A stretch of DNA of 64,000 bases from Auanema rhodensis. Lineage: Eukaryota > Nematoda > Chromadorea > Rhabditida > Rhabditidae. The notes below the pieces were generated by a model. That model had not been told where the DNA came from and did not search any database. It worked only from the letters and a program-made list of their open reading frames with translations. Positions 11,625 to 25,500 of this stretch are shown one piece after another. Made by a program: the position numbers and the translations under genes. Location: contig OZ059900.1 of assembly GCA_964057225.1 (NCBI GenBank), forward strand, positions 19,111,638 to 19,175,637. Reading direction: 5' to 3'. Numbering within the stretch: the stretch's first letter is position 1; each line of letters opens with the position of its first letter.

Positions 11625-14600
11625 CACGCCCCTTATGGCTAATATTGATTAAATCGATTTTTGTTCATATGAGTCGTCAAATGCAACGAATTTCAGCGTG
11701 TTACATACTAAAATGAAGCATTTTACATGCTGAACACTAGAAAAATACAAAAACACAGTATTTCCCATGAGAAATATTTTATCATGCTGGAAAACCAGTT
11801 TTTGGAAATTTCGCTGTAAACAAGGTTTTGACTTACGATTTCATGTGTTCAAACTCATGCAATGTCAATGAAACCTAGCTCAAAATTGTTTGTACAACGT
11901 CTAGTTCCACTTTCACGACAAAAAAACAAGGGTTAGAAAATTAAGGAAATTAGCATATTCTGAGGGCACGCCCCTTATGGCTAATATTGATTAAATCGAT
12001 TTTTGTTTATATGAGTCGTCAAATGCAACGAATTTCAGCGTGTTACATACTAAAATGAAGCATTTTACATGCTGAACACTAGAAAATTACAAAAACACAG
12101 TATTTCCCATGAGAAATATTTTATTATGCTGGAAAACCAGTTTTTGGAAATTTCGCTGTAAACAAGGTTTTGACTTACGATTTCATGTGTTCAAACTCAT
12201 GCAATGTCAATGAAACCTAGCTCAAAATTGTTCGTACAATGTCTAGTTCCACTTTCACGACAAAAAAACAGGGGTTAGAAAATTAAGGAAATTAGCATAT
12301 TCTGAGGGCACGCCCCTTATGGCTAATATTGATTAAATCGATTTTTGTTCATATGAGTCGTCAAATGCAACGAATTTCAGCGTGTTACACACTAAAATGA
12401 AGCATTTCACATGCTGAACACTAGAAGAATACAAAAACACAGTATTTCCCATGAGAAATATTTTATTATGCTGGAAAACCAGTTTTTCGAAATTTCGCTG
12501 TAAACAAGGTTTTGACTTACGATTTCATGTGTTCAAACTCATGCAATGTCAATGAAACCTAGCTCAAAATTGTTCGTACAACGTCTAGTTCCACTTTCAC
12601 GACAAAAAAACAAGGGTTAGAAAATTAAGGAAATTAGCATATTCTGAGGGCACGCCCCTTATGGCTAATATTGATTAAATCGATTTTTGTTCATATGAGT
12701 CGTAAAATGCAACGAATTTCAGCGTGTTACATACTAAAATGAAGCATTTTACATGCTGAACACTAGAAAAATACAATAACACAGTATTTCCCATGAGAAA
12801 TATTTTATTATGCTGGAAAACCAGTTTTTGGAAATTTCGCTGTAAACAAGGTTTTGACTTACGATTTCATGTGTTTAAACTCATGCAATGTCAATGAAAC
12901 CTAGCTCAAAATTGTTCGTACAACGTCTAGTTCCACTTTCACGACAAAAAAACAGGGGTTAGAAAATTAAGGAAATTAGCATATTCTGAGGGCACGCCCC
13001 TTATGGCTAATATTGATAAAATCGATTTTTGTTCATATGAGTCGTCAAATGCAACGAATTTCAGCGTGTTACATACTAAAATGAAGCATTTTACATGCTG
13101 AACACTAGAAGAATACAAAAACACAGTATTTCCCATGAGAAATATTTTATTATGCTGGAAAACCAGTTTGTGGAAATTTCGCTGTAAACAAGGTTTTGAC
13201 TTACGATTTCATGTGTTCAAACTCATGCAATGTCAATGAAACCTAGCTCAAAATTGTTCGTACAACGTCTAGTTCCACTTTCACGACAAAAAAACAGGGG
13301 TTAGAAAATTAAGGAAATTAGCATATTCTGAGGGCACGCCCCTTATGGCTAATATTGATTAAATCGATTTTTGTTCATATGAGTCGTCAAATGCAACGAA
13401 TTTCAGCGTGTTACATACTAAAATGAAGCATTTTACATGCTGAACACTAGAAAAATACAAAAACACAGTATTTCCCATGAGAAATATTTTATCATGCTGG
13501 AAAACCAGTTTTTGGAAATTTCGCTGTAAACAAGGTTTTGACTTACGATTTCATGTGTTCAAACTCATGCAATGTCAATGAAACCTAGCTCAAAATTGTT
13601 TGTACAACGTCTAGTTCCACTTTCACGACAAAAGAACAAGGGTTAGAAAATTAAGGAAATTAGCATATTCTGAGGGCACGCCCCTTATGGCTAATATTGA
13701 TTAAATCGATTTTTGTTCATATGAGTCGTCAAATGCAACGAATTTCAGCGTGTTACATACTAAAATGAAGCATTTTACATGCTGAACACTAGAAAAATAC
13801 AAAAACACAGTATTTCCCATGAGAAATATTTTATTATGCTGGAAAACCAGTTTTTGGAAATTTCGCTGTAAACAAGGTTTTGACTTACGATTTCATGTGT
13901 TCAAACTCATGCAATGTCAATGAAACCTAGCTCAAAATTGTTCGTACAACGTCTAGTTCCACTTTCACGACAAAAAAACAGGGGTTAGAAAATTAAGGAA
14001 ATTAGCATATTCTGAGGGCACGCCCCTTATGGCTAATATTGATTAAATCGATTTTTGTTCATATGAGTCGTCAAATGCAACGAATTTCAGCGAGTTACAC
14101 ACTAAAATGAAGCATTTCACATGCTGAACACTAGAAGAATACAAAAACACAGTATTTCCCATGAGAAATATTTTATTATGCTGGAAAACCAGTTTTTCGA
14201 AATTTCGCTGTAAACAAGGTTTTGACTTACGATTTCATGTGTTCAAACTCATGCAATGTCAATGAAACCTAGCTCAAAATTGTTCGTACAACGTCTAGTT
14301 CCACTTTCACGACAAAAAAACAGGGGTTAGAAAATTAAGGAAATTAGCATATTCTGAGGGCACGCCCCTTATGGCTAATATTGATTAAATCGATTTTTGT
14401 TCATATGAGTCGTCAAATGCAACGAATTTCAGCGTGTTACAAACTAAAATGAAGCATTTTACATGCTGAACACTAGAAGAATACAAAAACACAGTATTTC
14501 CCATGAGAAATATTTTATTATGCTGGAAAACCAGTTTGTGGAAATTTCGCTGTAAACAAGGTTTTGACTTACGATTTCATGTGTTCAAACTCATGCAATG

Positions 14601-14702
14601 TCAATGAAACCTAGCTCAAAATTGTTCGTACAACGTCTAGTTCCACTTTCACGACAAAAAAACAGGGGTTAGAAAATTAAGGAAATTAGCATATTCTGAG
14701 GG
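11625..14702 (+). repeat. 9-unit higher-order repeat, copy 1 (U35-U43)
   Basis: The order is A, B, C, B, D, A, B, C, D. Private variants mark it: 42T and 121T in U36; 54A, 127T and 226T in U38; 26A in U39; 300G in U40; 75A in U42. All recur in the same order exactly 3078 bp downstream. U36 also carries a T in acaatgtctag (at 12240) that the second copy lacks, so the copies have begun to diverge. The match is firm for U35-U42. The last unit is D-type with 82A, while its counterpart U52 shares 82A but has a B-like 3' part. Confidence 0.93.
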
Positions 14703-17700
14703 CACGCCCCTTATGGCTAATATTGATTAAATCGATTTTTGTTCATATGAGTCGTCAAATGCAACGAATTTCAGCGTGTTACATACTAAAATGAAGCATT
14801 TTACATGCTGAACACTAGAAAAATACAAAAACACAGTATTTCCCATGAGAAATATTTTATCATGCTGGAAAACCAGTTTTTGGAAATTTCGCTGTAAACA
14901 AGGTTTTGACTTACGATTTCATGTGTTCAAACTCATGCAATGTCAATGAAACCTAGCTCAAAATTGTTTGTACAACGTCTAGTTCCACTTTCACGACAAA
15001 AAAACAAGGGTTAGAAAATTAAGGAAATTAGCATATTCTGAGGGCACGCCCCTTATGGCTAATATTGATTAAATCGATTTTTGTTTATATGAGTCGTCAA
15101 ATGCAACGAATTTCAGCGTGTTACATACTAAAATGAAGCATTTTACATGCTGAACACTAGAAAATTACAAAAACACAGTATTTCCCATGAGAAATATTTT
15201 ATTATGCTGGAAAACCAGTTTTTGGAAATTTCGCTGTAAACAAGGTTTTGACTTACGATTTCATGTGTTCAAACTCATGCAATGTCAATGAAACCTAGCT
15301 CAAAATTGTTCGTACAACGTCTAGTTCCACTTTCACGACAAAAAAACAGGGGTTAGAAAATTAAGGAAATTAGCATATTCTGAGGGCACGCCCCTTATGG
15401 CTAATATTGATTAAATCGATTTTTGTTCATATGAGTCGTCAAATGCAACGAATTTCAGCGTGTTACACACTAAAATGAAGCATTTCACATGCTGAACACT
15501 AGAAGAATACAAAAACACAGTATTTCCCATGAGAAATATTTTATTATGCTGGAAAACCAGTTTTTCGAAATTTCGCTGTAAACAAGGTTTTGACTTACGA
15601 TTTCATGTGTTCAAACTCATGCAATGTCAATGAAACCTAGCTCAAAATTGTTCGTACAACGTCTAGTTCCACTTTCACGACAAAAAAACAAGGGTTAGAA
15701 AATTAAGGAAATTAGCATATTCTGAGGGCACGCCCCTTATGGCTAATATTGATTAAATCGATTTTTGTTCATATGAGTCGTAAAATGCAACGAATTTCAG
15801 CGTGTTACATACTAAAATGAAGCATTTTACATGCTGAACACTAGAAAAATACAATAACACAGTATTTCCCATGAGAAATATTTTATTATGCTGGAAAACC
15901 AGTTTTTGGAAATTTCGCTGTAAACAAGGTTTTGACTTACGATTTCATGTGTTTAAACTCATGCAATGTCAATGAAACCTAGCTCAAAATTGTTCGTACA
16001 ACGTCTAGTTCCACTTTCACGACAAAAAAACAGGGGTTAGAAAATTAAGGAAATTAGCATATTCTGAGGGCACGCCCCTTATGGCTAATATTGATAAAAT
16101 CGATTTTTGTTCATATGAGTCGTCAAATGCAACGAATTTCAGCGTGTTACATACTAAAATGAAGCATTTTACATGCTGAACACTAGAAGAATACAAAAAC
16201 ACAGTATTTCCCATGAGAAATATTTTATTATGCTGGAAAACCAGTTTGTGGAAATTTCGCTGTAAACAAGGTTTTGACTTACGATTTCATGTGTTCAAAC
16301 TCATGCAATGTCAATGAAACCTAGCTCAAAATTGTTCGTACAACGTCTAGTTCCACTTTCACGACAAAAAAACAGGGGTTAGAAAATTAAGGAAATTAGC
16401 ATATTCTGAGGGCACGCCCCTTATGGCTAATATTGATTAAATCGATTTTTGTTCATATGAGTCGTCAAATGCAACGAATTTCAGCGTGTTACATACTAAA
16501 ATGAAGCATTTTACATGCTGAACACTAGAAAAATACAAAAACACAGTATTTCCCATGAGAAATATTTTATCATGCTGGAAAACCAGTTTTTGGAAATTTC
16601 GCTGTAAACAAGGTTTTGACTTACGATTTCATGTGTTCAAACTCATGCAATGTCAATGAAACCTAGCTCAAAATTGTTTGTACAACGTCTAGTTCCACTT
16701 TCACGACAAAAGAACAAGGGTTAGAAAATTAAGGAAATTAGCATATTCTGAGGGCACGCCCCTTATGGCTAATATTGATTAAATCGATTTTTGTTCATAT
16801 GAGTCGTCAAATGCAACGAATTTCAGCGTGTTACATACTAAAATGAAGCATTTTACATGCTGAACACTAGAAAAATACAAAAACACAGTATTTCCCATGA
16901 GAAATATTTTATTATGCTGGAAAACCAGTTTTTGGAAATTTCGCTGTAAACAAGGTTTTGACTTACGATTTCATGTGTTCAAACTCATGCAATGTCAATG
17001 AAACCTAGCTCAAAATTGTTCGTACAACGTCTAGTTCCACTTTCACGACAAAAAAACAGGGGTTAGAAAATTAAGGAAATTAGCATATTCTGAGGGCACG
17101 CCCCTTATGGCTAATATTGATTAAATCGATTTTTGTTCATATGAGTCGTCAAATGCAACGAATTTCAGCGAGTTACACACTAAAATGAAGCATTTCACAT
17201 GCTGAACACTAGAAGAATACAAAAACACAGTATTTCCCATGAGAAATATTTTATTATGCTGGAAAACCAGTTTTTCGAAATTTCGCTGTAAACAAGGTTT
17301 TGACTTACGATTTCATGTGTTCAAACTCATGCAATGTCAATGAAACCTAGCTCAAAATTGTTCGTACAACGTCTAGTTCCACTTTCACGACAAAAAAACA
17401 GGGGTTAGAAAATTAAGGAAATTAGCATATTCTGAGGGCACGCCCCTTATGGCTAATATTGATTAAATCGATTTTTGTTCATATGAGTCGTCAAATGCAA
17501 CGAATTTCAGCGTGTTACAAACTAAAATGAAGCATTTTACATGCTGAACACTAGAAAAATACAAAAACACAGTATTTCCCATGAGAAATATTTTATTATG
17601 CTGGAAAACCAGTTTTTGGAAATTTCGCTGTAAACAAGGTTTTGACTTACGATTTCATGGGTTCAAACTCATGCAATGTCAATGAAACCTAGCTCAAAAT

Positions 17701-17780
17701 TGTTCGTACAACGTCTAGTTCCACTTTCACGACAAAAAAACAGGGGTTAGAAAATTAAGGAAATTAGCATATTCTGAGGG
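14703..17780 (+). repeat. 9-unit higher-order repeat, copy 2 (U44-U52)
   Basis: This is a tandem copy of the preceding 3078-bp block. U45, U47, U48, U49 and U51 carry the same private variants as U36, U38, U39, U40 and U42. U52 keeps 82A of U43 but is 119A and 178T, and has a private change (catggg at 219-224), so the right edge of the duplication falls near or inside it. Near-complete sharing of rare variants implies a recent duplication by unequal exchange between sister or homologous arrays. An assembly duplication is the alternative, but the private differences argue against it. Confidence 0.93.
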
Positions 17781-19148
17781 CACGCCCCTTATGGCTAATA
17801 TTGATTAAATCGATTTTTGTTCATATGAGTCGTCAAATGCAACGAATTTCAGCGTGTTACATACTAAAATGAAGCATTTTACATGCTGAACACTAGAAAA
17901 ATACAAAAACACAGTATTTCCCATGAGAAATATTTTATCATGCTGGAAAACCAGTTTTTGGAAATTTCGCTGTAAACAAGGTTTTGACTTACGATTTCAT
18001 GTGTTCAAACTCATGCAATGTCAATGAAACCTAGCTCAAAATTGTTCGTACAACGTCTAGTTCCACTTTCACGACAAAAAAACAGGGGTTAGAAAATTAA
18101 GGAAATTAGCATATTCTGAGGGCACGCCCCTTATGGCTAATATTGATTAAATCGATTTTTGTTCATATGAGTCGTCAAATGCAACGAATATCAGCGTGTT
18201 ACACATTAAAATGAAGCATTTTACATGCTGAACACTAGAAAAATACAAAAACACAGTATTTCCCATGAGAAATATTTTATTATGCTGGAAAACCAGTTTG
18301 TGGAAATTTCGCTGTAAACAAGGTTTTGACTTACGATTTCATGTGTTCAAACTCATGCAATGTCAATGAAACCTAGCTCAAAATTGTTCGTACAACGTCT
18401 AGTTCCACTTTCACGACAAAAAAACAGGGGTTAGAAAATTAAGGAAATTAGCATATTCTGAGGGCACGCCCCTTATGGCTAATATTGATTAAATCGATTT
18501 TTGTTCATATGAGTCGTCAAATGCAACGAATTTCAGCGTGTTACATACTAAAATGGAGCATTTTACATGCTGAACACTAGAAAAATACAAAAACACAGTA
18601 TTTCCCATGAGAAATATTTTATCATGCTGGAAAACCAGTTTTTGGAAATTTCGCTGTAAACAAGGTTTTGACTTACGATTTCATGTGTTCAAACTCATGC
18701 AATGTCAATGAAACCTAGCTCAAAATTGTTTGTACAACGTCTAGTTCCACTTTCACGACAAAAAAACAAGGGTTAGAAAATTAAGGAAATTAGCATATTC
18801 TGAGGGCACGCCCCTTATGGCTAATATTGATTAAATCGATTTTTGTTCATATGAGTCGTCAAATGCAACGAATTTCAGCGTGTTACATACTAAAATGAAG
18901 CATTTTACATGCTGAACACTAGAAAAATACAAAAACACAGTATTTCCCATGAGAAATATTTTATTATGCTGGAAAACCAGTTTTTGGAAATTTCGCTGTA
19001 AACAAGGTTTTGACTTACGATTTCATGTGTTCAAACTCATGCAATGTCAATGAAACCTAGCTCAAAATTGTTCGTACAACGTCTAGTTCCACTTTCACGA
19101 CAAAAAAACAGGGGTTAGAAAATTAAGGAAATTAGCATATTCTGAGGG
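17781..19148 (+). repeat. Array segment U53-U56
   Basis: Four 342-bp units join the 9-unit and 5-unit HORs. U53 combines 159C with 267C and 305G, a mix of A and B marks that becomes common after 45 kb. U54 has 82C and 84T (the first F unit of the window) on a 178G (D-type) 3' part, plus a private gaatatcag. U55 is type A with a private G in aatggagc. U56 is type B. No gene or foreign DNA is seen. Confidence 0.85.
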
Positions 19149-20858
19149 CACGCCCCTTATGGCTAATATTGATTAAATCGATTTTTGTTCATATGAGTCG
19201 TCAAATGCAACGAATTTCAGCGTGTTACACACTAAAATGAAGCATTTCACATGCTGAACACTAGAAGAATACAAAAACACAGTATTTCCCATGAGAAATA
19301 TTTTATTATGCTGGAAAACCAGTTTTTCGAAATTTCGCTGTAAACAAGGTTTTGACTTACGATTTCATGTGTTCAAACTCATGCAATGTCAATGAAACCT
19401 AGCTCAAAATTGTTCGTACAACGTCTAGTTCCACTTTCACGACAAAAAAACAAGGGTTAGAAAATTAAGGAAATTAGCATATTCTGAGGGCACGCCCCTT
19501 ATGGCTAATATTGATTAAATCGATTTTTGTTCATATGAGTCGTAAAATGCAACGAATTTCAGCGTGTTACATACTAAAATGAAGCATTTTACATGCTGAA
19601 CACTAGAAAAATACAAAAACACAGTATTTCCCATGAGAAATATTTTATTATGCTGGAAAACCAGTTTTTGGAAATTTCGCTGTAAACAAGGTTTTGACTT
19701 ACGATTTCATGTGTTCAAACTCATGCAATGTCAATGAAACCTAGCTCAAAATTGTTCGTACAACGTCTAGTTCCACTTTCACGACAAAAAAACAGGGGTT
19801 AGAAAATTAAGGAAATTAGCATATTCTGAGGGCACGCCCCTTATGGCTAATATTGATTAAATCGATTTTTGTTCGTATGAGTCGTCAAATGCAACGAATT
19901 TCAGCGTGTTACAAACTAAAATGAAGCATTTTACATGCTGAACACTAGAAAAATACAAAAACACAGTGTTTCCCATGAGAAATATTTTATTATGCTGGAA
20001 AACCAGTTTGTGGAATTTTCGCTGTAAACAAGGTTTTGACTTACGATTTCATGTGTTCAAACTCATGCAATGTCAATGAAACCTAGCTCAAAATTGTTCG
20101 TACAACGTCTAGTTCCACTTTCACGACAAAAAAACAGGGGTTAGAAAATTAAGGAAATTAGCATATTCTGAGGGCACGCCCCTTATGGCTAATATTGATT
20201 AAATCGATTTTTGTTCATATGAGTCGTCAAATGCAACGAATTTCAGCGTGTTACATACTAAAATGAAGCATTTTACATGCTGAACACTAGAAAAATACAA
20301 AAACACAGTATTTCCCATGAGAAATATTTTATCATGCTGGAAAACCAGTTTTTGGAAATTTCGCTGTAAACAAGGTTTTGACTTACGATTTCATGTGTTC
20401 AAACTCATGCAATGTCAATGAAACCTAGCTCAAAATTGTTTGTACAACGTCTAGTTCCACTTTCACGACAAAAAAACAAGGGTTAGAAAATTAAGGAAAT
20501 TAGCATATTCTGAGGGCACGCCCCTTATGGCTAATATTGATTAAATCGATTTTTGTTCATATGAGTCGTCAAATGCAACGAATTTCAGCGTGTTACATAC
20601 TAAAATGAAGCATTTTACATGCTGAACACTAGAAAAATACAAAAACACAGTATTTCCCATGAGAAATATTTTATTATGCTGGAAAACCAGTTTTTGGAAA
20701 TTTCGCTGTAAACAAGGTTTTGACTTACGATTTCATGTGTTCAAACTCATGCAATGTCAATGAAACCTAGCTCAAAATTGTTCGTACAACGTCTAGTTCC
20801 ACTTTCACGACAAAAAAACAGGGGTTAGAAAATTAAGGAAATTAGCATATTCTGAGGG
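19149..20858 (+). repeat. 5-unit higher-order repeat, copy 1 (U57-U61)
   Basis: The order is C, B with 54A, D-like, A, B; the block is 1710 bp. The 54A mark (cgtaaaatgc) in U58 recurs in U63, exactly 1710 bp on. The same five-unit series with 54A also sits inside both 9-unit copies (U37-U41 and U46-U50), so this is an older module that was embedded in larger repeats. U59 is unusual: it has 82A, 136G (first G136 in the window), 178G and private changes (ttcgtatg; ggaatttt). Confidence 0.9.
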
Positions 20859-22568
20859 CACGCCCCTTATGGCTAATATTGATTAAATCGATTTTTGTTC
20901 ATATGAGTCGTCAAATGCAACGAATTTCAGCGTGTTACACACTAAAATGAAGCATTTCACATGCTGAACACTAGAAGAATACAAAAACACAGTATTTCCC
21001 ATGAGAAATATTTTATTATGCTGGAAAACCAGTTTTTCGAAATTTCGCTGTAAACAAGGTTTTGACTTACGATTTCATGTGTTCAAACTCATGCAATGTC
21101 AATGAAACCTAGCTCAAAATTGTTCGTACAACGTCTAGTTCCACTTTCACGACAAAAAAACAAGGGTTAGAAAATTAAGGAAATTAGCATATTCTGAGGG
21201 CACGCCCCTTATGGCTAATATTGATTAAATCGATTTTTGTTCATATGAGTCGTAAAATGCAACGAATTTCAGCGTGTTACATACTAAAATGAAGCATTTT
21301 ACATGCTGAACACTACAAAAAAACAAAAACACAGTATTTCCCATGAGAAATATTTTATTATGCTGGAAAACCAGTTTTTGGAAATTTCGCTGTAAACAAG
21401 GTTTTGACTTACGATTTCATGTGTTCAAACTCATGCAATGTCAATGAAACCTAGCTCAAAATTGTTCGTACAACGTCTAGTTCCACTTTCACGACAAAAA
21501 AACAGGGGTTAGAAAATTAAGGAAATTAGCATATTCTGAGGGCACGCCCCTTATGGCTAATATTGATAAAATCGATTTTTGTTCATATGAGTCGTCAAAT
21601 GCAACGAATTTCAGCGTGTTACATACTAAAATGAAGCATTTTACATGCTGAACACTAGAAGAATACAAAAACACAGTATTTCCCATGAGAAATATTTTAT
21701 TATGCTGGAAAACCAGTTTGTGGAAATTTCGCTGTAAACAAGGTTTTGACTTACGATTTCATGTGTTCAAACTCATGCAATGTCAATGAAACCTAGCTCA
21801 AAATTGTTCGTACAACGTCTAGTTCCACTTTCACGACAAAAAAACAGGGGTTAGAAAATTAAGGAAATTAGCATATTCTGAGGGCACGCCCCTTATGGCT
21901 AATATTGATTAAATCGATTTTTGTTCATATGAGTCGTCAAATGCAACGAATTTCAGCGTGTTACATACTAAAATGAAGCATTTTACATGCTGAACACTAG
22001 AAAAATACAAAAACACAGTATTTCCCATGAGAAATATTTTATCATGCTGGAAAACCAGTTTTTGGAAATTTCGCTGTAAACAAGGTTTTGACTTACGATT
22101 TCATGTGTTCAAACTCATGCAATGTCAATGAAACCTAGCTCAAAATTGTTTGTACAACGTCTAGTTCCACTTTCACGACAAAAAAACAAGGGTTAGAAAA
22201 TTAAGGAAATTAGCATATTCTGAGGGCACGCCCCTTATGGCTAATATTGATTAAATCGATTTTTGTTCATATGAGTCGTCAAATGCAACGAATTTCAGCG
22301 TGTTACATACTAAAATGAAGCATTTTACATGCTGAACACTAGAAAAATACAAAAACACAGTATTTCCCATGAGAAATATTTTATTATGCTGGAAAACCAG
22401 TTTTTGGAAATTTCGCTGTAAACAAGGTTTTGACTTACGATTTCATGTGTTCAAACTCATGCAATGTCAATGAAACCTAGCTCAAAATTGTTCGTACAAC
22501 GTCTAGTTCCACTTTCACGACAAAAAAACAGGGGTTAGAAAATTAAGGAAATTAGCATATTCTGAGGG
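20859..22568 (+). repeat. 5-unit higher-order repeat, copy 2 (U62-U66)
   Basis: The order is C, B with 54A, D with 26A, A, B. It follows copy 1 directly. U64 carries 26A, as do U39 and U48 in the 9-unit blocks, whereas the equivalent U59 of copy 1 does not. U63 has a private alteration (ctacaaaaaaac around 113-124). The module C-B(54A)-D-A-B is therefore present four times between 12.3 and 22.6 kb. Confidence 0.9.
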
Positions 22569-25500
22569 CACGCCCCTTATGGCTAATATTGATTAAATCG
22601 ATTTTTGTTCATATGAGTCGTCAAATGCAACGAATTTCAGCGTGTTACACACTAAAATGAAGCATTTCACATGCTGAACACTAGAAAAATACAAAAACAC
22701 AGTATTTCCCATGAGAAATATTTTATTATGCTGGAAAACCAGTTTTTGGAAATTTCGCTGTAAACAAGGTTTTGACTTACGATTTCATGTGTTCAAACTC
22801 ATGCAATGTCAATGAAACCTAGCTCAAAATTGTTCGTACAACGTCTAGTTCCACTTTCACGACAAAAAAACAGGGGTTAGAAAATTAAGGAAATTAGCAT
22901 ATTCTGAGGGCACGCCCCGCCCCTTATGGCTAATATTGATTAAATCGATTTTTGTTCATATGAGTCGTCAAATGCAACGAATTTCAGCGTGTTACAAACT
23001 AAAATGAAGCATTTTACATGCTGAACACTAGAAAAATACAAAAACACAGTGTTTCCCATGAGAAATATTTTATTATGCTGGAAAACCAGTTTTTGGAAAT
23101 TTCGCTGTAAACAAGGTTTTGACTTACGATTTCATGTGTTCAAACTCATGCAATGTCAATGAAACCTAGCTCAAAATTGTTCGTACAACGTCTAGTTCCA
23201 CTTTCACGACAAAAAAACAGGGGTTAGAAAATTAAGGAAATTAGCATATTCTGAGGGCACGCCCCTTATGGCTAATATTGATTAAATCGATTTTTGTTCA
23301 TATGAGTCGTCAAATGCAACGAATTTCAGCGTGTTACACACTAAAATGAAGCATTTCACATGCTGAACACTAGAAAAATACAAAAACACAGTATTTCCCA
23401 TGAGAAATATTTTATTATGCTGGAAAACCAGTTTTTGGAAATTTCGCTGTAAACAAGGTTTTGACTTACGATTTCATGTGTTCAAACTCATGCAATGTCA
23501 ATGAAAACTAGCTCAAAATTGTTCGTACAACGTCTAGTTCCACTTTCACGACAAAAAAACAGGGGTTAGAAAATTAAGGAAATTAGCATATTCTGAGGGC
23601 ACGCCCCGCCCCTTATGGCTAATATTGATTAAATCGATTTTTGTTCATATGAGTCGTCAAATGCAACGAATTTCAGCGTGTTACAAACTAAAATGAAGCA
23701 TTTTACATGCTGAACACTAGAAAAATACAAAAACACAGTGTTTCCCATGAGAAATATTTTATTATGCTGGAAAACCAGTTTTTGGAAATTTCGCTGTAAA
23801 CAAGGTTTTGACTTACGATTTCATGTGTTCAAACTCATGCAATGTCAATGAAACCTAGCTCAAAATTGTTCGTACAACGTCTAGTTCCACTTTCACGACA
23901 AAAAAACAGGGGTTAGAAAATTAAGGAAATTAGCATATTCTGAGGGCACGCCCCTTATGGCTAATATTGATTAAATCGATTTTTGTTCATATGAGTCGTC
24001 AAATGCAACGAATTTCAGCGTGTTACATACTAAAATGAAGCATTTTACATGCTGAACACTAGAAAAATACAAAAACACAGTATTCCCCATGAGAAATATT
24101 TTATTATGCTGGAAAACCAGTTTTTGGAAATTTCGCTGTAAACAAGGTTTTGACTTACGATTTCATGTGTTCAAACTCATGCAATGTCAATGAAACCTAG
24201 CTCAAAATTGTTCGTACAACGTCTAGTTCCACTTTCACGACAAAAAAACAGGGGTTAGAAAATTAAGGAAATTAGCATATTCTGAGGGCACGCCCCTTAT
24301 GGCTAATATTGATTAAATCGATTTTTGTTCATATGAGTCGTCAAATGCGACGAATTTCAGCGTGTTACATACTAAAATGAAGCATTTTACATGCTGAACA
24401 CTAGAAAAATACAAAAACACAGTATTTCCCATGAGAAATATTTTATCATGCTGGAAAACCAGTTTTTGGAAATTTCGCTGTAAACAAGGTTTTGACTTAC
24501 GATTTCATGTGTTCAAACTCATGCAATGTCAATGAAACCTAGCTCAAAATTGTTTGTACAACGTCTAGTTCCACTTTCACGACAAAAAAATAGGGGTTAG
24601 AAAATTAAGGAAATTAGCATATTCTGAGGGCACGCCCCTTATGGCTAATATTGATTAAATCGATTTTTGTTCATATGAGTCGTCAAATGCAACGAATTTC
24701 AGCGTGTTACAAACTAAAATGAAGCATTTTACATGCTGAACACTAGAAAAATACAAAAACACAGTGTTTCCCATGAGAAATATTTTATTATGCTGGAAAA
24801 CCAGTTTTTGGAAATTTCGCTGTAAACAAGGTTTTGACTTACGATTTCATGTGTTCAAACTCATGCAACGTCAATGAAACCTAGCTCAAAATTGTTCGTA
24901 CAACGTCTAGTTCCACTTTCACGACAAAAAAACAGGGGTTAGAAAATTAAGGAAATTAGCATATTCTGAGGGCACGCCCCTTATGGCTAATATTGATTAA
25001 ATCGATTTTTGTTCATATGAGTCGTCAAATGCAACGAATTTCAGCGTGTTACACACTAAAATGAAGCATTTCACATGCTGAACACTAGAAAAATACAAAA
25101 ACACAGTATTTCCCATGAGAAATATTTTATTATGCTGGAAAACCAGTTTTTGGAAATTTCGCTGTAAACAAGGTTTTGACTTACGATTTCATGTGTTCAA
25201 ACTCATGCAATGTCAATGAAACCTAGCTCAAAATTGTTCGTACAACGTCTAGTTCCACTTTCACGACAAAAAAACAGGGGTTAGAAAATTAAGGAAATTA
25301 GCATATTCTGAGGGCACGCCCCTTATGGCTAATATTGATTAAATCGATTTTTGTTCATATGAGTCGTCAAATGCAACGAATTTCAGCGTGTTACAAACTA
25401 AAATGAAGCATTTTACATGCTGAACACTAGAAAAATACAAAAACACAGTGTTTCCCATGAGAAATATTTTATTATGCTGGAAAACCAGTTTTTGGAAATT

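Noticed and set aside
12939-13136. 65-residue reverse-strand ORF (U38/U39), with identical copies at 16017-16214 and 21489-21686.
   Set aside because: It exists only because 26A in U39, U48 and U64 turns a reverse-strand TAA stop into TTA. All other units are closed by that stop. It has no domain, and its three copies are explained by duplication of the satellite.
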